A DNA stretch of 64,000 bases from contig DIYH01000024.1 in NCBI GenBank assembly GCA_002435755.1, positions 496,001-560,000 on the forward strand, given 5' to 3'. Source of the DNA: Flammeovirgaceae bacterium UBA6059 (GTDB lineage Bacteria; Bacteroidota; Bacteroidia; Cytophagales; Cyclobacteriaceae). The position numbers and the translations under genes are program-made. A model generated the notes under the pieces. The model worked only from the letters and a program-made list of their open reading frames with translations. It was not told the DNA's origin and searched no databases. This document shows positions 48,201 to 57,061 of the stretch, in pieces. Numbering within the stretch: position 1 is the stretch's first letter; each line of letters opens with the position of its first letter.

Positions 48201-50011
48201 CGAGTTTTAAATCTTTCGGCATAGAAGCACAATCCAGTAGTGGAAGGCTGAGTTCATCCAGCACCGAGTTGCTAACTAAGATCAGCGAGACAGCACATAC
48301 TGTTGAGGTCTGGGTTCCTGAGAATACGGATCGTACGGCAATGACAGCTTCTTTCGATTTTTCACAGTCTGCGGCAATTGTTGTGGATGGTGTCGAGCAA
48401 ATAAGTGGTGTCACTGTCAATGATTTCACTAATCCATTGACCTATACCATCACCGCAGAGGATGGAGAAGTGCAAGATTGGAACGTGACATTAAGTGAGG
48501 CATGCGATGTAGTGGAAGAAAATGTCACCGCCTGTGAGAGCTATGAGTTTGATGGTCAGACGCTCACTTCATCGGGTCTCTATGATGCTGTATTAACTAA
48601 TAGTATTGGATGTGACAGCCTGGTTACATTGAACCTGATTATTAACCAATCGGATCAGGTACAACAGAATGTCACTGTCTGTGATAGCTATGTGTTTGAT
48701 GGTCGAACCTTGACTGCTTCCGGCCGATATCAGGCCATATTGACCAACCAACAGGCATGCGATAGTGTAGTTACGCTGAACCTGACCATTTCCGATCCTC
48801 CTATGGAAGAGGAAGAGGTTTCCGCTTGCGAAAGCTATGAATGGCAAGATGAGGTATACACTACGTCAGGCGAGTATGAGATAGAGGACATAGGAGATGA
48901 CTCGTGCCCAGTCATTCGAAAGTTGATTTTGACCATACTTGAGCCTACTACTAGTGAAGCCGAGGTAGAAGCTTGTGAAAGCTATGAGTGGAACGGTACT
49001 ACCTACACCGCATCCGGCACCTACCAGGAATTGCTCATAAACGCGGCTGGTTGCGATAGCACTGCTACGCTGAATCTGACGATCCTGGAACCCACCTCAG
49101 GGGCTGATGAAGTAAGTGCCTGCAGCAGCTATTTATGGGAAGGAGATGAGTTCACCACCACGGGCGTATATCAGAAGACGCTGGTCAATGCTGTAGGTTG
49201 TGACAGCCTTGCGACCCTTGACCTGACGATTCTTGAGCCGACCTCTAGCTTCGATGAGGTCACCCATTGCGATAGCTACGAATGGGGAGGTGAGCTATAC
49301 AGCGCGTCAGGCACCTACCAGCAGCTACTGACCAATGCAGCCGGTTGCGATAGCACTGCCACGCTTGATTTGACCATTCTGGTAAGTACCACTGGACAAG
49401 CTGCAGTCGAAGCTTGCGGGAGCTACGAGTGGGAGGGAAGTACCTATGACGCCTCTGGCATCTACGAGACTTTGCTGACGAATCAAGCGGGTTGCGATAG
49501 TACGGCCACTTTGAACCTGACCATCCTACCAGAACCCAATGTTGAGCTGGAAGTAGTGGATGATGGACTGACCTTATCAGAAATCAATGCCGGCGACACC
49601 TATCAATGGTATGATTGCTTGACCGATCTTCCTATCGATGGAGCAACTGATGCATCATTCGCACCAATTGAGACCGGTGAGTACTACGTAGAGGTCAACA
49701 ATGGTCAATGTACGGTCAATTCAGCATGTGCTGAAGCGACACTTGTTGTGACGTCAGTAAGTGATTATCAGGAGCCTGAGATTCGCCTTTATCCTAATCC
49801 AGCGAGTGACCGACTCAACATCGAATTGGGCAAGTATTACGAACAAGTACAGTTGGAGATAATGGATGTATCTGGAAAGCGATTGCAAACCAGCACAGCA
49901 ATAGGCACTGACAGGCTGCAGGTAGCTGTAGGACAATGGACTGGTATAATAATGGTAAGAATAAGCACAAGCGCTGAAGTGGTCCTTCAATCGCGTGTGC
50001 TTGTAAAATAG
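45212..50011 (+). CDS. Giant T9SS surface protein: beta-helix, IPT, FG-GAP, Cys repeats
   Basis: The frame extends upstream to 45074 but ATG 45212 begins a proper signal peptide (MKRKLFTILGAW... ending LFGQ); product 1,599 residues. Domain order: right-handed beta-helix (about 25-525) closing with an RxxxVGFDVGADQYC-like cap; IPT/TIG domain (533-618); FG-GAP/VCBS block with FDGDG loops (646-993); a small beta-sandwich ending AEDGEVQDWNVTL; seven Cys repeats of about 48 residues (1096-1436; pattern ACxSYxW...SGxY...GCDSxATL); an Ig-like segment (YQWYDC); and a type A sorting domain (YPNPASDRLNIELG, final LVK). It probably acts as a multi-domain adhesin or carbohydrate-contacting surface protein. 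It follows two 7TM regulators on the same strand and ends in the conserved 3' element. Confidence 0.9.
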   Translation: MKRKLFTILGAWALGFIYLPLFGQNISGTYTIGTALGTEDYSTIAAAVADLKSGTITGDVTYDISAGTYNETVDLSSINNGSFTITFTGAGKESTIVHPLDGLGANASGIVIENTNHVVLNNFTLEMDDIADTPVDYEFNEARGINVSGASDITLENLILSNADYVLNEEYDVDIATALSLIDVADISVSSSDFSGSGILIYLDDFDRVHISESEFSDAKHHIYHSRTGPTQANELTITDNAFTGPFPGGFSAIYLRGFYTDILNDSYGTNLSIENNVIDLKMVNSNDDVSGIWVTGQVGPEIRNNVVEDCLYGLYVRNCLNAVVESNQVYRATNTAFYLHGGQLIEVYNNVLHSSVGQGMHTVNIENLRLLHNTLHGGGSHALNLYSTSGDSLVVRNNIFSVDNTAETEVRWYIIISPEIKIDNNLYSGNANTYTATAYRVGADIGQENGLQLTAATFSDWQTGQTLYDQNSQSFAPVFAGPEDFHITSDKDYRFGHLVTNVSNDIDGDYRDPLVGFDVGADQYCSTACVPLAAPVVSGFTPAKGPIGSTILVAGSNFSPIAGNNLVKIAGVQAKVTSATSDFLSVEVPIGASAGQINVNVNGLQSATNNAYQVTFESNGTFDEEDVSDPFFFETGTRPFRGIAADFDGDGLLDIASSNYGGQDVSILRNSSSGIGDINFESHVTFTVGSTPNGLVSADFDGDGKNDLASANTGSGTISILRNTGVGNISFASKVDLQATARPKSLAAGDIDNDGKVDIVAIDEASDVVSVFRNVSTGAGDISFAAKDGLATAGDPSSITLADIDTDGKLDILIANYNGKSMSILLNESNGGSISFGSRQDYPINGLGSHIAAGDMDGDGVLDIAVSAFIDLTSSGTSLHIALYHNESSPGSLSFNKTTIENIHSGWMTMNDLNGDGLSDIIISQSFNGLSFIINESTIGNISFEPEVPIWPPDVYPVSVVSADLDNDQEPDMFMLGLNDNQENLVEIYRNLGSGTSFKSFGIEAQSSSGRLSSSSTELLTKISETAHTVEVWVPENTDRTAMTASFDFSQSAAIVVDGVEQISGVTVNDFTNPLTYTITAEDGEVQDWNVTLSEACDVVEENVTACESYEFDGQTLTSSGLYDAVLTNSIGCDSLVTLNLIINQSDQVQQNVTVCDSYVFDGRTLTASGRYQAILTNQQACDSVVTLNLTISDPPMEEEEVSACESYEWQDEVYTTSGEYEIEDIGDDSCPVIRKLILTILEPTTSEAEVEACESYEWNGTTYTASGTYQELLINAAGCDSTATLNLTILEPTSGADEVSACSSYLWEGDEFTTTGVYQKTLVNAVGCDSLATLDLTILEPTSSFDEVTHCDSYEWGGELYSASGTYQQLLTNAAGCDSTATLDLTILVSTTGQAAVEACGSYEWEGSTYDASGIYETLLTNQAGCDSTATLNLTILPEPNVELEVVDDGLTLSEINAGDTYQWYDCLTDLPIDGATDASFAPIETGEYYVEVNNGQCTVNSACAEATLVVTSVSDYQEPEIRLYPNPASDRLNIELGKYYEQVQLEIMDVSGKRLQTSTAIGTDRLQVAVGQWTGIIMVRISTSAEVVLQSRVLVK

Positions 50012-50015
50012 TTTT

Positions 50016-50138
50016 CTATAGCTGACTACTGAGGGTCCCGATGGATATCGGGCTCTCTTTACGTACTGACGGATTAGGAAAAAGTTTACTTCACAACAAT
50101 AGTTAGTTAAGGTGGGGAGGCGCGAGCCTCCTTTTTTT
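50016..50138 (+). terminator. Conserved tandem-hairpin 3' element, copy 2
   Basis: CTATAGCTGACTACTGAGGG is followed by hairpin 1 (CCCGAT-GGAT-ATCGGG), then the invariant core GTTTACTTCACAACAATAGT (50084-50103). The terminator hairpin is GGAGGC-GCGA-GCCTCC (50116-50131) with seven T. Hairpin 1 keeps its shape although its bases differ from copy 1. Confidence 0.85.
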
Positions 50139-50262
50139 ATTTGTCTCATGGCTCATTCGTATTTTAAGTTTGGAGTATCAGTTGATTCAGTCATTAGCTA
50201 CATCAGTTTTTATTAAAATCCCAGACCATCCTATAAGGCCGACTGTAGGTTGCTTGGTGAAG

Positions 50263-50355
50263 ACTTACGAAGTTTCGCGCTCCAAAACCCATATTATTGC
50301 TTGAACCGTGAGGTATAGTGAATGGAACTTTGATCATTCTCCGAACTTCGTAAGT
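50263..50355. repeat. 12-bp inverted repeat in spacer before the 7TM regulator
   Basis: ACTTACGAAGTT at 50263-50274 and AACTTCGTAAGT at 50344-50355 are exact reverse complements separated by 69 bases. They sit 67 bp before the regulator start. The rest of the 283-bp spacer shows nothing else recognisable. Confidence 0.5.
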
Positions 50356-50421
50356 GCTAACTCTATCTCATTTTATCAGTTAATAGCTGATAATGTCATA
50401 GATATAAAATAATTTGATCGC

Positions 50422-52032
50422 GTGCGACGGTTGATGACTCATGTGAGACTGCAGTTAATTACCTTGTCATGCCTATTTGCGCTTGCAGTAAAAGCTGAAG
50501 TGATCAATGGGCAAGCAGACCTCAGTGGGATCGATGGTGAACTACGCCTCAATGGTAATTGGTCCTTTTATGAAGGGATTATTGACCCGAATGATATTGG
50601 TAATGCCTCTTCTGACCAAATCAAGGTACCATCTTATTGGCCGATCAACGATGGTCAAAAAGGGTACGGTTCTGGCTTATACCATGTCAAGGTGGTGGGT
50701 GTTACTCAAGACCTGCTCGCCATCAGACTGGGCAGAGTGCATACGAGCTATGTTGTTTGGATCAACGATCAATTGATACATCAGTCCGGGCAACCTACCA
50801 TTGGAGAGGAAGGCAATAAACCTGGAATCGATAATAAGCCAATTGTCTTTAGTCCTCCTGGTGAGACCTTTGACTTGTACATAGGAGTATCCAATTTTCA
50901 ACATGCCAGGGGAGGTATCGTCAGGCAAGTGGTAATTGGAGATGCTACAACTATCCAGGATGCATGGATGTCAGGGCTCATCACTGAAATCATCTGGGTG
51001 GCGATCATCTTTGCTATTGCGGTGGTCACCCTCTTGTTGTTCATCATAGGCCACCGACAGATCGCCTATCTCTACTTTGCGCTGTTTTGCTTTTTCTCAA
51101 TTCTTCGCCTCATTACGATAGAGCATTTGATCGTTGGCGCAGTTTTTCCTGAAGTTCCTTACTGGTTTATCGCGACATTCAGATATGTGGGATTCTTTAT
51201 CAGCGGGGCTTTTATTGGACTCTATTGTGAGAAGTTGGTTCCTACATCGCATCGACATTGGGTTATCAAGCTAATTATATATGCGGGTTTCATTTGTTCT
51301 GCGGGTATCGTGATTACACCTTTTTGGATAGGCACCTACATCTCTATGCTTTTCCAGGCCATTACATTCGTGAGCTTTGTAGGTTTCTATATTTTGCTGG
51401 CAAAGGCTATGGCTCGGGGACGAAGAGACTTACTCCTGGTCGGTCTAAGTATCACTTCTATTGTAATAGGTTTTACCCATGATGTGCTGGTCGTGATTGA
51501 ATTAGTGCCATGGCAGTTTTGGCAAATCCCGGGGTTTGTTTTCGCCTGTTCTTTTCAGCTACTCTATTTCGCGGTAGAGTATAAGAGCCTCAACGAGCGG
51601 GTAGATAGTCTATTATCCAACTTCACCTCATTGGGTATCATCCATAAGGAGAAGAGTGAGTTTGAGCATGTGCTGATCAATGAAATAAAAGACCAGCTTG
51701 GTCAGGGCCGTTCTGATGATGAGTTTCTGAGGACTGTACTCAAAAAGATCAATCGCGGGCCGTCCATTCCCGCTAATCAGAAGGTGACGATTGAGGCTGT
51801 TGACAAGGTGAACCAGGAATTTTTACTTAAGCTCAAGAAGCGGTTTCCGGATCTAACGCAAAAGGAAATCGAACTTTGCCTGAGTATCAAAGCGAAGTTG
51901 TCATCAAAAGAGATCGCCGGGCTCAGAAATATCACTGCCGAATCGGTGAAAAAGGCGCGTTCTCGTCTGCGACAAAAGCTAGGGTTGCCGAAAGAAACTG
52001 ACCTTTATCAGTTCTTCGAGGATTTTTCATAG
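50422..52032 (+). CDS. 7TM sensor with jelly-roll periplasmic domain and LuxR/NarL-like helix-turn-helix
   Basis: The start is GTG at 50422 or ATG at 50434; both lead into the same signal peptide (ending VKAEV). The 536-residue product has a galactose-binding-like jelly roll (about 25-180: LNGNWSFYEG, VPSYWP, GSGLYHVKV, VVWINDQLIHQSG). Seven hydrophobic segments (185-380) follow, then a coiled coil, then a helix-turn-helix (LTQKEIELCLSIKAKLSSKEIAGLRNITAESVKKARSRLRQKLG). Jelly rolls of this kind occur in sugar-linked 7TM sensors, so a glycan signal is plausible. It lies about 200 bp upstream of the giant gene at 52231 on the same strand. No heptamer pair was seen in front of this regulator. 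Confidence 0.87.
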   Translation: MRRLMTHVRLQLITLSCLFALAVKAEVINGQADLSGIDGELRLNGNWSFYEGIIDPNDIGNASSDQIKVPSYWPINDGQKGYGSGLYHVKVVGVTQDLLAIRLGRVHTSYVVWINDQLIHQSGQPTIGEEGNKPGIDNKPIVFSPPGETFDLYIGVSNFQHARGGIVRQVVIGDATTIQDAWMSGLITEIIWVAIIFAIAVVTLLLFIIGHRQIAYLYFALFCFFSILRLITIEHLIVGAVFPEVPYWFIATFRYVGFFISGAFIGLYCEKLVPTSHRHWVIKLIIYAGFICSAGIVITPFWIGTYISMLFQAITFVSFVGFYILLAKAMARGRRDLLLVGLSITSIVIGFTHDVLVVIELVPWQFWQIPGFVFACSFQLLYFAVEYKSLNERVDSLLSNFTSLGIIHKEKSEFEHVLINEIKDQLGQGRSDDEFLRTVLKKINRGPSIPANQKVTIEAVDKVNQEFLLKLKKRFPDLTQKEIELCLSIKAKLSSKEIAGLRNITAESVKKARSRLRQKLGLPKETDLYQFFEDFS

Positions 52033-52066
52033 TCTAAAAATAGCCTATAACGGCTTTTAAAGGCCA

Positions 52067-52086
52067 TGTCGACCCATTGTCCACCC
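52067..52086 (+). promoter_or_regulatory. Heptamer-like direct repeat upstream of giant gene 52231
   Basis: TGTCGACCC at 52067 and TGTCCACCC at 52078 form an 11-bp-spaced direct repeat, each one base longer than the TGTnACC consensus. It lies about 145 bp before the start codon, in the same position as the blocks of the other array genes. Confidence 0.5.
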
Positions 52087-52230
52087 CTATTTTTTCGACT
52101 TAGCTTGATCTGTCCCTTCTTTTGAGAGGTGTTTTCAGTCTGCCTTGAAAGCCGATGTTGCTAATTGAAGATGAACAAACCTCAAGGGCCAAGGTGAAAG
52201 GCCTGACACTAAAAACGATCAAGTACCATA

Positions 52231-55200
52231 ATGAAAAAATTCAACCAGCTAATTATCATACTCGGGTTCCTGCTATCATCTGCTCCTGTGACTTACGCAC
52301 AGCTTAGCGGTGACTATACCGTAGGCGATGGTGGAGACTATGCCACCATCTCTGCTGCTATAGCGGCTATCAATGCTGATGGCCTTTCGGGAGATGTTAC
52401 CCTTACTATTAAGGCGGGGACATACAACGAGCAAGTAAACATATCAAATCTTAACAACGGTGATTTTAATGTCACTCTGGAAGGGGAGGACTTGGAGAAC
52501 ACTTCTATTTCCCCGCCATATGAGGATGTGTTAGTGTTTACTGGAATCAACATTGAGGATACCGACAATATTACGATTCGCAACCTGACCATCGACATGC
52601 CTATGGAGTCAGGAGGTTCTCAAATTGCTATTTATGTTCATGATGCCTCCAATATCTCTATAGAAGGCAACATGATTAGTTCCATATCAGGAATATCCAT
52701 AGAAGACGCGACCAACATTGAGGTGTTAAGCAATATAGTGGATGCCGAACGTGTCGCTATTGGCGCGCGTAGTTGTAATACGCTTGATGTGATTCACAAC
52801 ACGCTCCACAGTGATCAAGTCGGATTCCGAAACAACAAGGCCAGTGGAGACTTTACCGTGTTCACAGAAGCTGTTTTGGTATTTGACGGGGTACTTCAAA
52901 ATGTCAACGTGATCAACAATATTTTCAGTGGTGTAGTGTCAGAAGATGATGATGGAAATGCAGGCATAAGCTTTGGCGTAGATGGTAGCTTTACCAGTAG
53001 CCTGGCTATTTCTAATCTTACTTCTGATTTCAATTTATTTGATGCGGATCTGAGTATGGCAATAACTGGGGCGGGACTTCCGACTACTGTGGATGGAGTT
53101 TCTTTACAAGGTGATCTCTCACTAGCCGATTGGAATGTCATAGAATATGATTTGCATTCGACATCCTTTAGTCCTGACTTTATTGAAAATACAAATTTCC
53201 GAGCTCGTAACGAGGACTTCCGTTTTGGTACTTACCTATCGGAATTCGCAACCGATATCGATGGGGAAACGCGCATCGAAGATGCGGTAGATGTAGGAGC
53301 GGATCAGTACTGCATCTCCATTGAAAACACTGAATCGGTCACAGAATGCCATGCTTATGAATTTGCTGGCAGCACCTTGACTGAATCGGGTGAATACTTT
53401 GGAAAGTTTGTGGCTGTCAATGGTTGCGATAGCCTCGTGACGCTTAACCTGACCATTCTAGGGCCTAGCATGGGTAGCGCTAACGTGACCGCAGAAGGCA
53501 GCTACATCTGGAATGATGTCCTTTACTCTGAATCGGGCAGCTATGAACAAACACTCACAGATCAATCCGGCTGTGATAGTATAGCCACACTCAACCTGAC
53601 CATTGAGCCCTACTTCCTGCAAGGCAACTTTGTGATCGGCTCATCTACGCAAGCAGACTTCCCCAACTTCACGGAAGCAATAGCCGACCTACAATATGCG
53701 ACGTTAACAGGGGATGTGGAGTACACTGTTGAAGCAGGCACCTACAGCGAAACACTAAAAATCAGCGAGATCAACTCGAATGACTACAACATTTCCTTTA
53801 TTGGCGAGGAGAAAAGCACTACTATCCTTCATCCACTTGATAAAATAGAAGGCGTTGGTGCGGGAGTTTTTATAGATGGCACGGACAAGGTGATGCTACA
53901 GAATCTGACGCTGGAGATGGATGACATCTCGGACATAAAAGTTTCACGAAGTTCCAATGACACAAAAGGTATCTCAATTGTCAACTCAGATGATGTTACA
54001 CTGGATAATATTACACTGAAAAATGGTAGTGAGATTATAGATGTAAACGCGAGTGAGTATTTAGTAGCGACGGGCATATATGCGGATGGAGTAAACAGAA
54101 TGACTATAGAAAATTCCTCATTCAGTGGAGCTGGAGCTCATATCACTATGGCCGACTATGATGAGATAGACATCCTTAGCAATACTTTTCAACGTGCCAG
54201 GGAGGTTATTAGAAATGCAGATGTGGGATCTAACCTCTCCATAGAGCACAATGATTTTACGGGCCCCTTCAGAGTAGCAATCGACCTTAGCGAAGTAGTA
54301 GATCTCTCCATCAAAGAGAACAACATGAACGGAGTGGATGTAGAGGAATCAAGCTTTACAATGTTGCTCGTAGAAACTACCCGGGCTATTATTCAAGGTA
54401 ATTTCATAGAGAATGTTGAGTATGGAATCGCCTTAGATAAAGATCAGGATGCCACCATCGCACAAAACAGGATAGTGTCGTTAGCCGATGAGGCTCTTGA
54501 AGCAAAAGAAACAGATAATTTGACGGTAGTAAATAACTTCTTTGGAGATGTTGTGGAGCTGGAATGGCAGTTGAGTCTTGATTTCATTCACAATACAGTG
54601 GTAGCACAATCTTCTGACGAAAGGTATGAGGTAGTCTTTTTTCGGGTAGACGATCTGGCAAACGAAGATCTAACAGTCCGGATTAGCAACAACATTCTCG
54701 TTGGAGGAAATCAATTGGAAGACCACTTGATGAGTATAACAACTGTCAACGATAAGGAGGATTTCTCACTTGATCTTACAGTGGATCATAACCTGTACTA
54801 TTTGGATGATCAAGCGGGTCAAATCCCGCTGATCACCTATGAGGACAATGATGGCACGACACAATATAGCACATTGGCTGAATGGCAGGGTGCACAACCT
54901 TACGATCAAAACTCCCAAAGTTTTGCACCTTCATTCGCTGGTGCCACGGACTTTCACATTACGAACGCCACCGACTACAGGTTTGGAGCGGTGTTGGATG
55001 ATGTGTCAGCAGATATCGATGGTGATGGTCGTTTAGCAGCCGTTGGTTATGATGTGGGTGCTGACCAGTTCTGTGAAACGGAGGAAAACGAGATATCTGT
55101 AGAGGCTTGTGGTGTCTATTCTTTCGGTGGGAATAATTTGAGGTCATCGGGTGCCTACCAGGCTACTTTCAAGAACCAGATTGGTTGCGATAGCCTTGTC

Positions 55201-56433
55201 ACGCTCAACCTTACCATTCTTCCTACCTACACTGAGCGAACAGAGGTGGAGACTTGTGATCCTTATGAGTTTGATGGACAGTTGTTGGACGAGTCGGGTC
55301 GGTACTTTTCCACCTTCCAGTCAGTACTAGGCTGTGACTCCCTCGTAATCCTCGATTTGACCATCCTACAACCGACAAGTAGCATGGCAGAGATAAGCTC
55401 ATGTGAAAGCTACGATTGGAATGGTATGACATTCACGGCTTCCGGTACTTACCAGGAATTGTTGACCAATGCTGCCGGTTGCGATAGCACAGCCACACTC
55501 AGGCTGACCATTCTGGAGCCAACCGATGGATCTGAGGAAGTGAGCGCTTGTAGCAGCTATCTATGGGAAGGAGAAGAGCTGACCACTTCAGGCCTTTATG
55601 AAAGGACATTGGTCAATGCTGTGGGTTGCGATAGCCTGGCCACCCTCGACCTGACAATTCTGGAGCCGACCTCCAGCTTCGAGGAAGTCACCCATTGCGG
55701 TAGCTACGAATGGGGAGGAGCGCTATACACAGAGTCGGGCAACTACGAACAGCTGCTCACCAACGCCGCTGGCTGTGACAGTACAGCTATACTGGACTTG
55801 ACAGTACTAGTGTCGGATCAGGTCGAGCTCGAAGAAGAATCCTGCGGTGCTTACGATTTTGGTGACCTGACCTTGACAGCCACTGGCGACTACCAGCAGG
55901 TATTTACCAATCAGGCTGGTTGTGATTCGATCGTGGACTTAAGCTTCACCTACTATGCCGAGCCTGTGATGGACATTATCATCAGTGATGCGACGGTTGC
56001 TGTCCCTGATCAGGCCGGCTTTTCTTATCAATGGATCAACTGTGAAACCGGTGAGGCCATCACTGGAGAAACAAGCAACGCATTCACACCCGAAGAGAGT
56101 GGCACCTATGCCGTGGAGGTTAGCAATGGGCTGTGCAGCGAAACTTCGATCTGCGTAGAGCGAGTCATCGTGCTTTCAGCTTCGACCGCATTGCTGTCCG
56201 AGATATCGATATTCCCGAATCCGACCAGTGATTTCCTCAAAATAGACCTGAACCGAATCAGGCAGGAAGTCGGTGTTGAGTTATTGACATTGGATGGCAA
56301 GAAGGTACTGGAACAGCGCTTTTACAATCAAGACCAACTGACATTAGATGTCAAAGGTAGACAGGGTATCCACCTGCTGCGGCTGGACATTGACGCTGAA
56401 GGTCATGTCTTCCAAAAGGTGCTGATCAAATAA
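52231..56433 (+). CDS. Giant T9SS surface protein with two beta-helix domains and Cys repeats
   Basis: A 1,400-residue product with a signal peptide (MKKFNQL... ending TYAQ). Right-handed beta-helix 1 spans about 24-365, ending in the DVGADQYC cap. Two Cys repeats follow (366-460, the second lacking its first cysteine). Beta-helix 2 spans about 461-948 (FVIGSSTQADFPNFTEAIADL... to DVGADQFC). Six more Cys repeats lie at about 950-1245, then an Ig-like segment (YQWINCETGE), then a type A sorting domain (FPNPTSDFLKIDLN, final LIK). It has no FG-GAP block, unlike the two larger relatives. The signal peptide, second helix and whole C-terminal third are closely shared with the gene at 57062, showing recent duplication. 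It is probably regulated with, or by, the 7TM regulator immediately upstream. Confidence 0.9.
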   Translation: MKKFNQLIIILGFLLSSAPVTYAQLSGDYTVGDGGDYATISAAIAAINADGLSGDVTLTIKAGTYNEQVNISNLNNGDFNVTLEGEDLENTSISPPYEDVLVFTGINIEDTDNITIRNLTIDMPMESGGSQIAIYVHDASNISIEGNMISSISGISIEDATNIEVLSNIVDAERVAIGARSCNTLDVIHNTLHSDQVGFRNNKASGDFTVFTEAVLVFDGVLQNVNVINNIFSGVVSEDDDGNAGISFGVDGSFTSSLAISNLTSDFNLFDADLSMAITGAGLPTTVDGVSLQGDLSLADWNVIEYDLHSTSFSPDFIENTNFRARNEDFRFGTYLSEFATDIDGETRIEDAVDVGADQYCISIENTESVTECHAYEFAGSTLTESGEYFGKFVAVNGCDSLVTLNLTILGPSMGSANVTAEGSYIWNDVLYSESGSYEQTLTDQSGCDSIATLNLTIEPYFLQGNFVIGSSTQADFPNFTEAIADLQYATLTGDVEYTVEAGTYSETLKISEINSNDYNISFIGEEKSTTILHPLDKIEGVGAGVFIDGTDKVMLQNLTLEMDDISDIKVSRSSNDTKGISIVNSDDVTLDNITLKNGSEIIDVNASEYLVATGIYADGVNRMTIENSSFSGAGAHITMADYDEIDILSNTFQRAREVIRNADVGSNLSIEHNDFTGPFRVAIDLSEVVDLSIKENNMNGVDVEESSFTMLLVETTRAIIQGNFIENVEYGIALDKDQDATIAQNRIVSLADEALEAKETDNLTVVNNFFGDVVELEWQLSLDFIHNTVVAQSSDERYEVVFFRVDDLANEDLTVRISNNILVGGNQLEDHLMSITTVNDKEDFSLDLTVDHNLYYLDDQAGQIPLITYEDNDGTTQYSTLAEWQGAQPYDQNSQSFAPSFAGATDFHITNATDYRFGAVLDDVSADIDGDGRLAAVGYDVGADQFCETEENEISVEACGVYSFGGNNLRSSGAYQATFKNQIGCDSLVTLNLTILPTYTERTEVETCDPYEFDGQLLDESGRYFSTFQSVLGCDSLVILDLTILQPTSSMAEISSCESYDWNGMTFTASGTYQELLTNAAGCDSTATLRLTILEPTDGSEEVSACSSYLWEGEELTTSGLYERTLVNAVGCDSLATLDLTILEPTSSFEEVTHCGSYEWGGALYTESGNYEQLLTNAAGCDSTAILDLTVLVSDQVELEEESCGAYDFGDLTLTATGDYQQVFTNQAGCDSIVDLSFTYYAEPVMDIIISDATVAVPDQAGFSYQWINCETGEAITGETSNAFTPEESGTYAVEVSNGLCSETSICVERVIVLSASTALLSEISIFPNPTSDFLKIDLNRIRQEVGVELLTLDGKKVLEQRFYNQDQLTLDVKGRQGIHLLRLDIDAEGHVFQKVLIK

Positions 56434-56441
56434 GATAATAT

Positions 56442-56565
56442 CTATAGCTAAGTACTGAGAGTCCCGATGCTCATTGGGACTTTCTTTCAGTGCTGCTTTT
56501 ATCAGATAAGTTTACTTCACAACAATAGTCCGAGAGGATGAAAGGAGACATGGGTCTCCTTTTTT
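56442..56565 (+). terminator. Conserved tandem-hairpin 3' element, copy 3
   Basis: CTATAGCTAAGTACTGAGA precedes hairpin 1 (GTCCCGAT 56461-56468 with ATTGGGAC 56473-56480, then TTTCTTT). The invariant core is at 56510-56529. The terminator is AGGAGAC-ATGG-GTCTCCT (56543-56560) with a T-run. The second hairpin has different bases from copies 1 and 2 but the same place and role. Confidence 0.85.
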
Positions 56566-56970
56566 GTTGCTATGCTTTGCAAGTAAGCCCAATCACTTAT
56601 TGCCTGAGTTGGATTCCTTCGCTCCGCTCGCCTGCCTTGCCGGACAGACAGGGAAAGATGAACATTTCTGATTGATCATATGATGGCGGCCCAGTCCGTC
56701 TTTGCGAATGAGGAACGAATGAAGTAATCCCAAAGTGCTACATGTGGATAGAGATTACTTTTTCAGGTCAGCAGATGATAATGTGCCGTGAATAATCGGC
56801 ACAAAAAGTTTAACCCGACGCATTGGCACGGATCGATCTTAGTATTTGTATGAAAGGACAGTACTCAACGCAATTCGTTGGTAATTAACCAGTTCAATCT
56901 CAGGCGGAGGTAGTGGCCAATGCAATTACAATAATAGGTGAAACAAGAGGAGAGGGCTCGAAAAAAGATC
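56566..56970. other. Gene-free spacer with REP-like element
   Basis: No coding frame of note was found. It holds a REP-like inverted-repeat element and unassigned sequence leading to the promoter block of the next giant gene. The first 240 bases or so repeat in the spacer after 60229. Confidence 0.6.
56611..56730. repeat. REP-like bipartite inverted repeat, copy 1
   Basis: GGATTCCTTCGCTCCGCTCG at the left and an imperfect reverse complement (GAGGAACGAATGAAGTAATCC) at the right enclose a CTGCCTTGCCGGACAGACAG segment. Left and right arms resemble the GCGAGGAACGAAGCAATC-type intergenic repeats widespread in bacteria. A second copy lies after the next giant gene. Confidence 0.6.
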
Positions 56971-57030
56971 TGCTAACCAGATGCTAACCGCTCATACTTC
57001 CATCTGATGATACTTGATATCACTTTTGAT
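56971..57030 (+). promoter_or_regulatory. Heptamer-type direct repeat and probable promoter for giant gene 57062
   Basis: TGCTAACC occurs at 56971 and 56982 (11-bp spacing). It is followed by about 40 bases (CTTCCATCTGATGATACTTG, then ATATCACTTTTGA) that are nearly identical in front of the giant gene at 62716. The CACTTTTG segment resembles the Bacteroidota -7 element TAnnTTTG, but its assignment is tentative. Confidence 0.55.
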
Positions 57031-57061
57031 CAATGATCTTATTTCAAATTCAATCCAGGCC

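Larger units (their letters stand above)
54900..56810 (+). repeat. Segmental duplication, copy A (3' coding part plus downstream spacer)
   Basis: From the YDQNSQSFAPSFA codons through the sorting domain, the 3' element and about 370 bp of spacer, this block matches 58418-60478 almost continuously. The main difference is one inserted Cys repeat in the other copy (seven instead of six). Boundaries are approximate. Confidence 0.75.

Noticed and set aside
49754..50149. 131-codon minus-strand frame over the end of a giant gene, similar to another at 37886-38137
   Set aside because: The similarity comes from the conserved 3' element and sorting-domain DNA read backwards, not from a gene.
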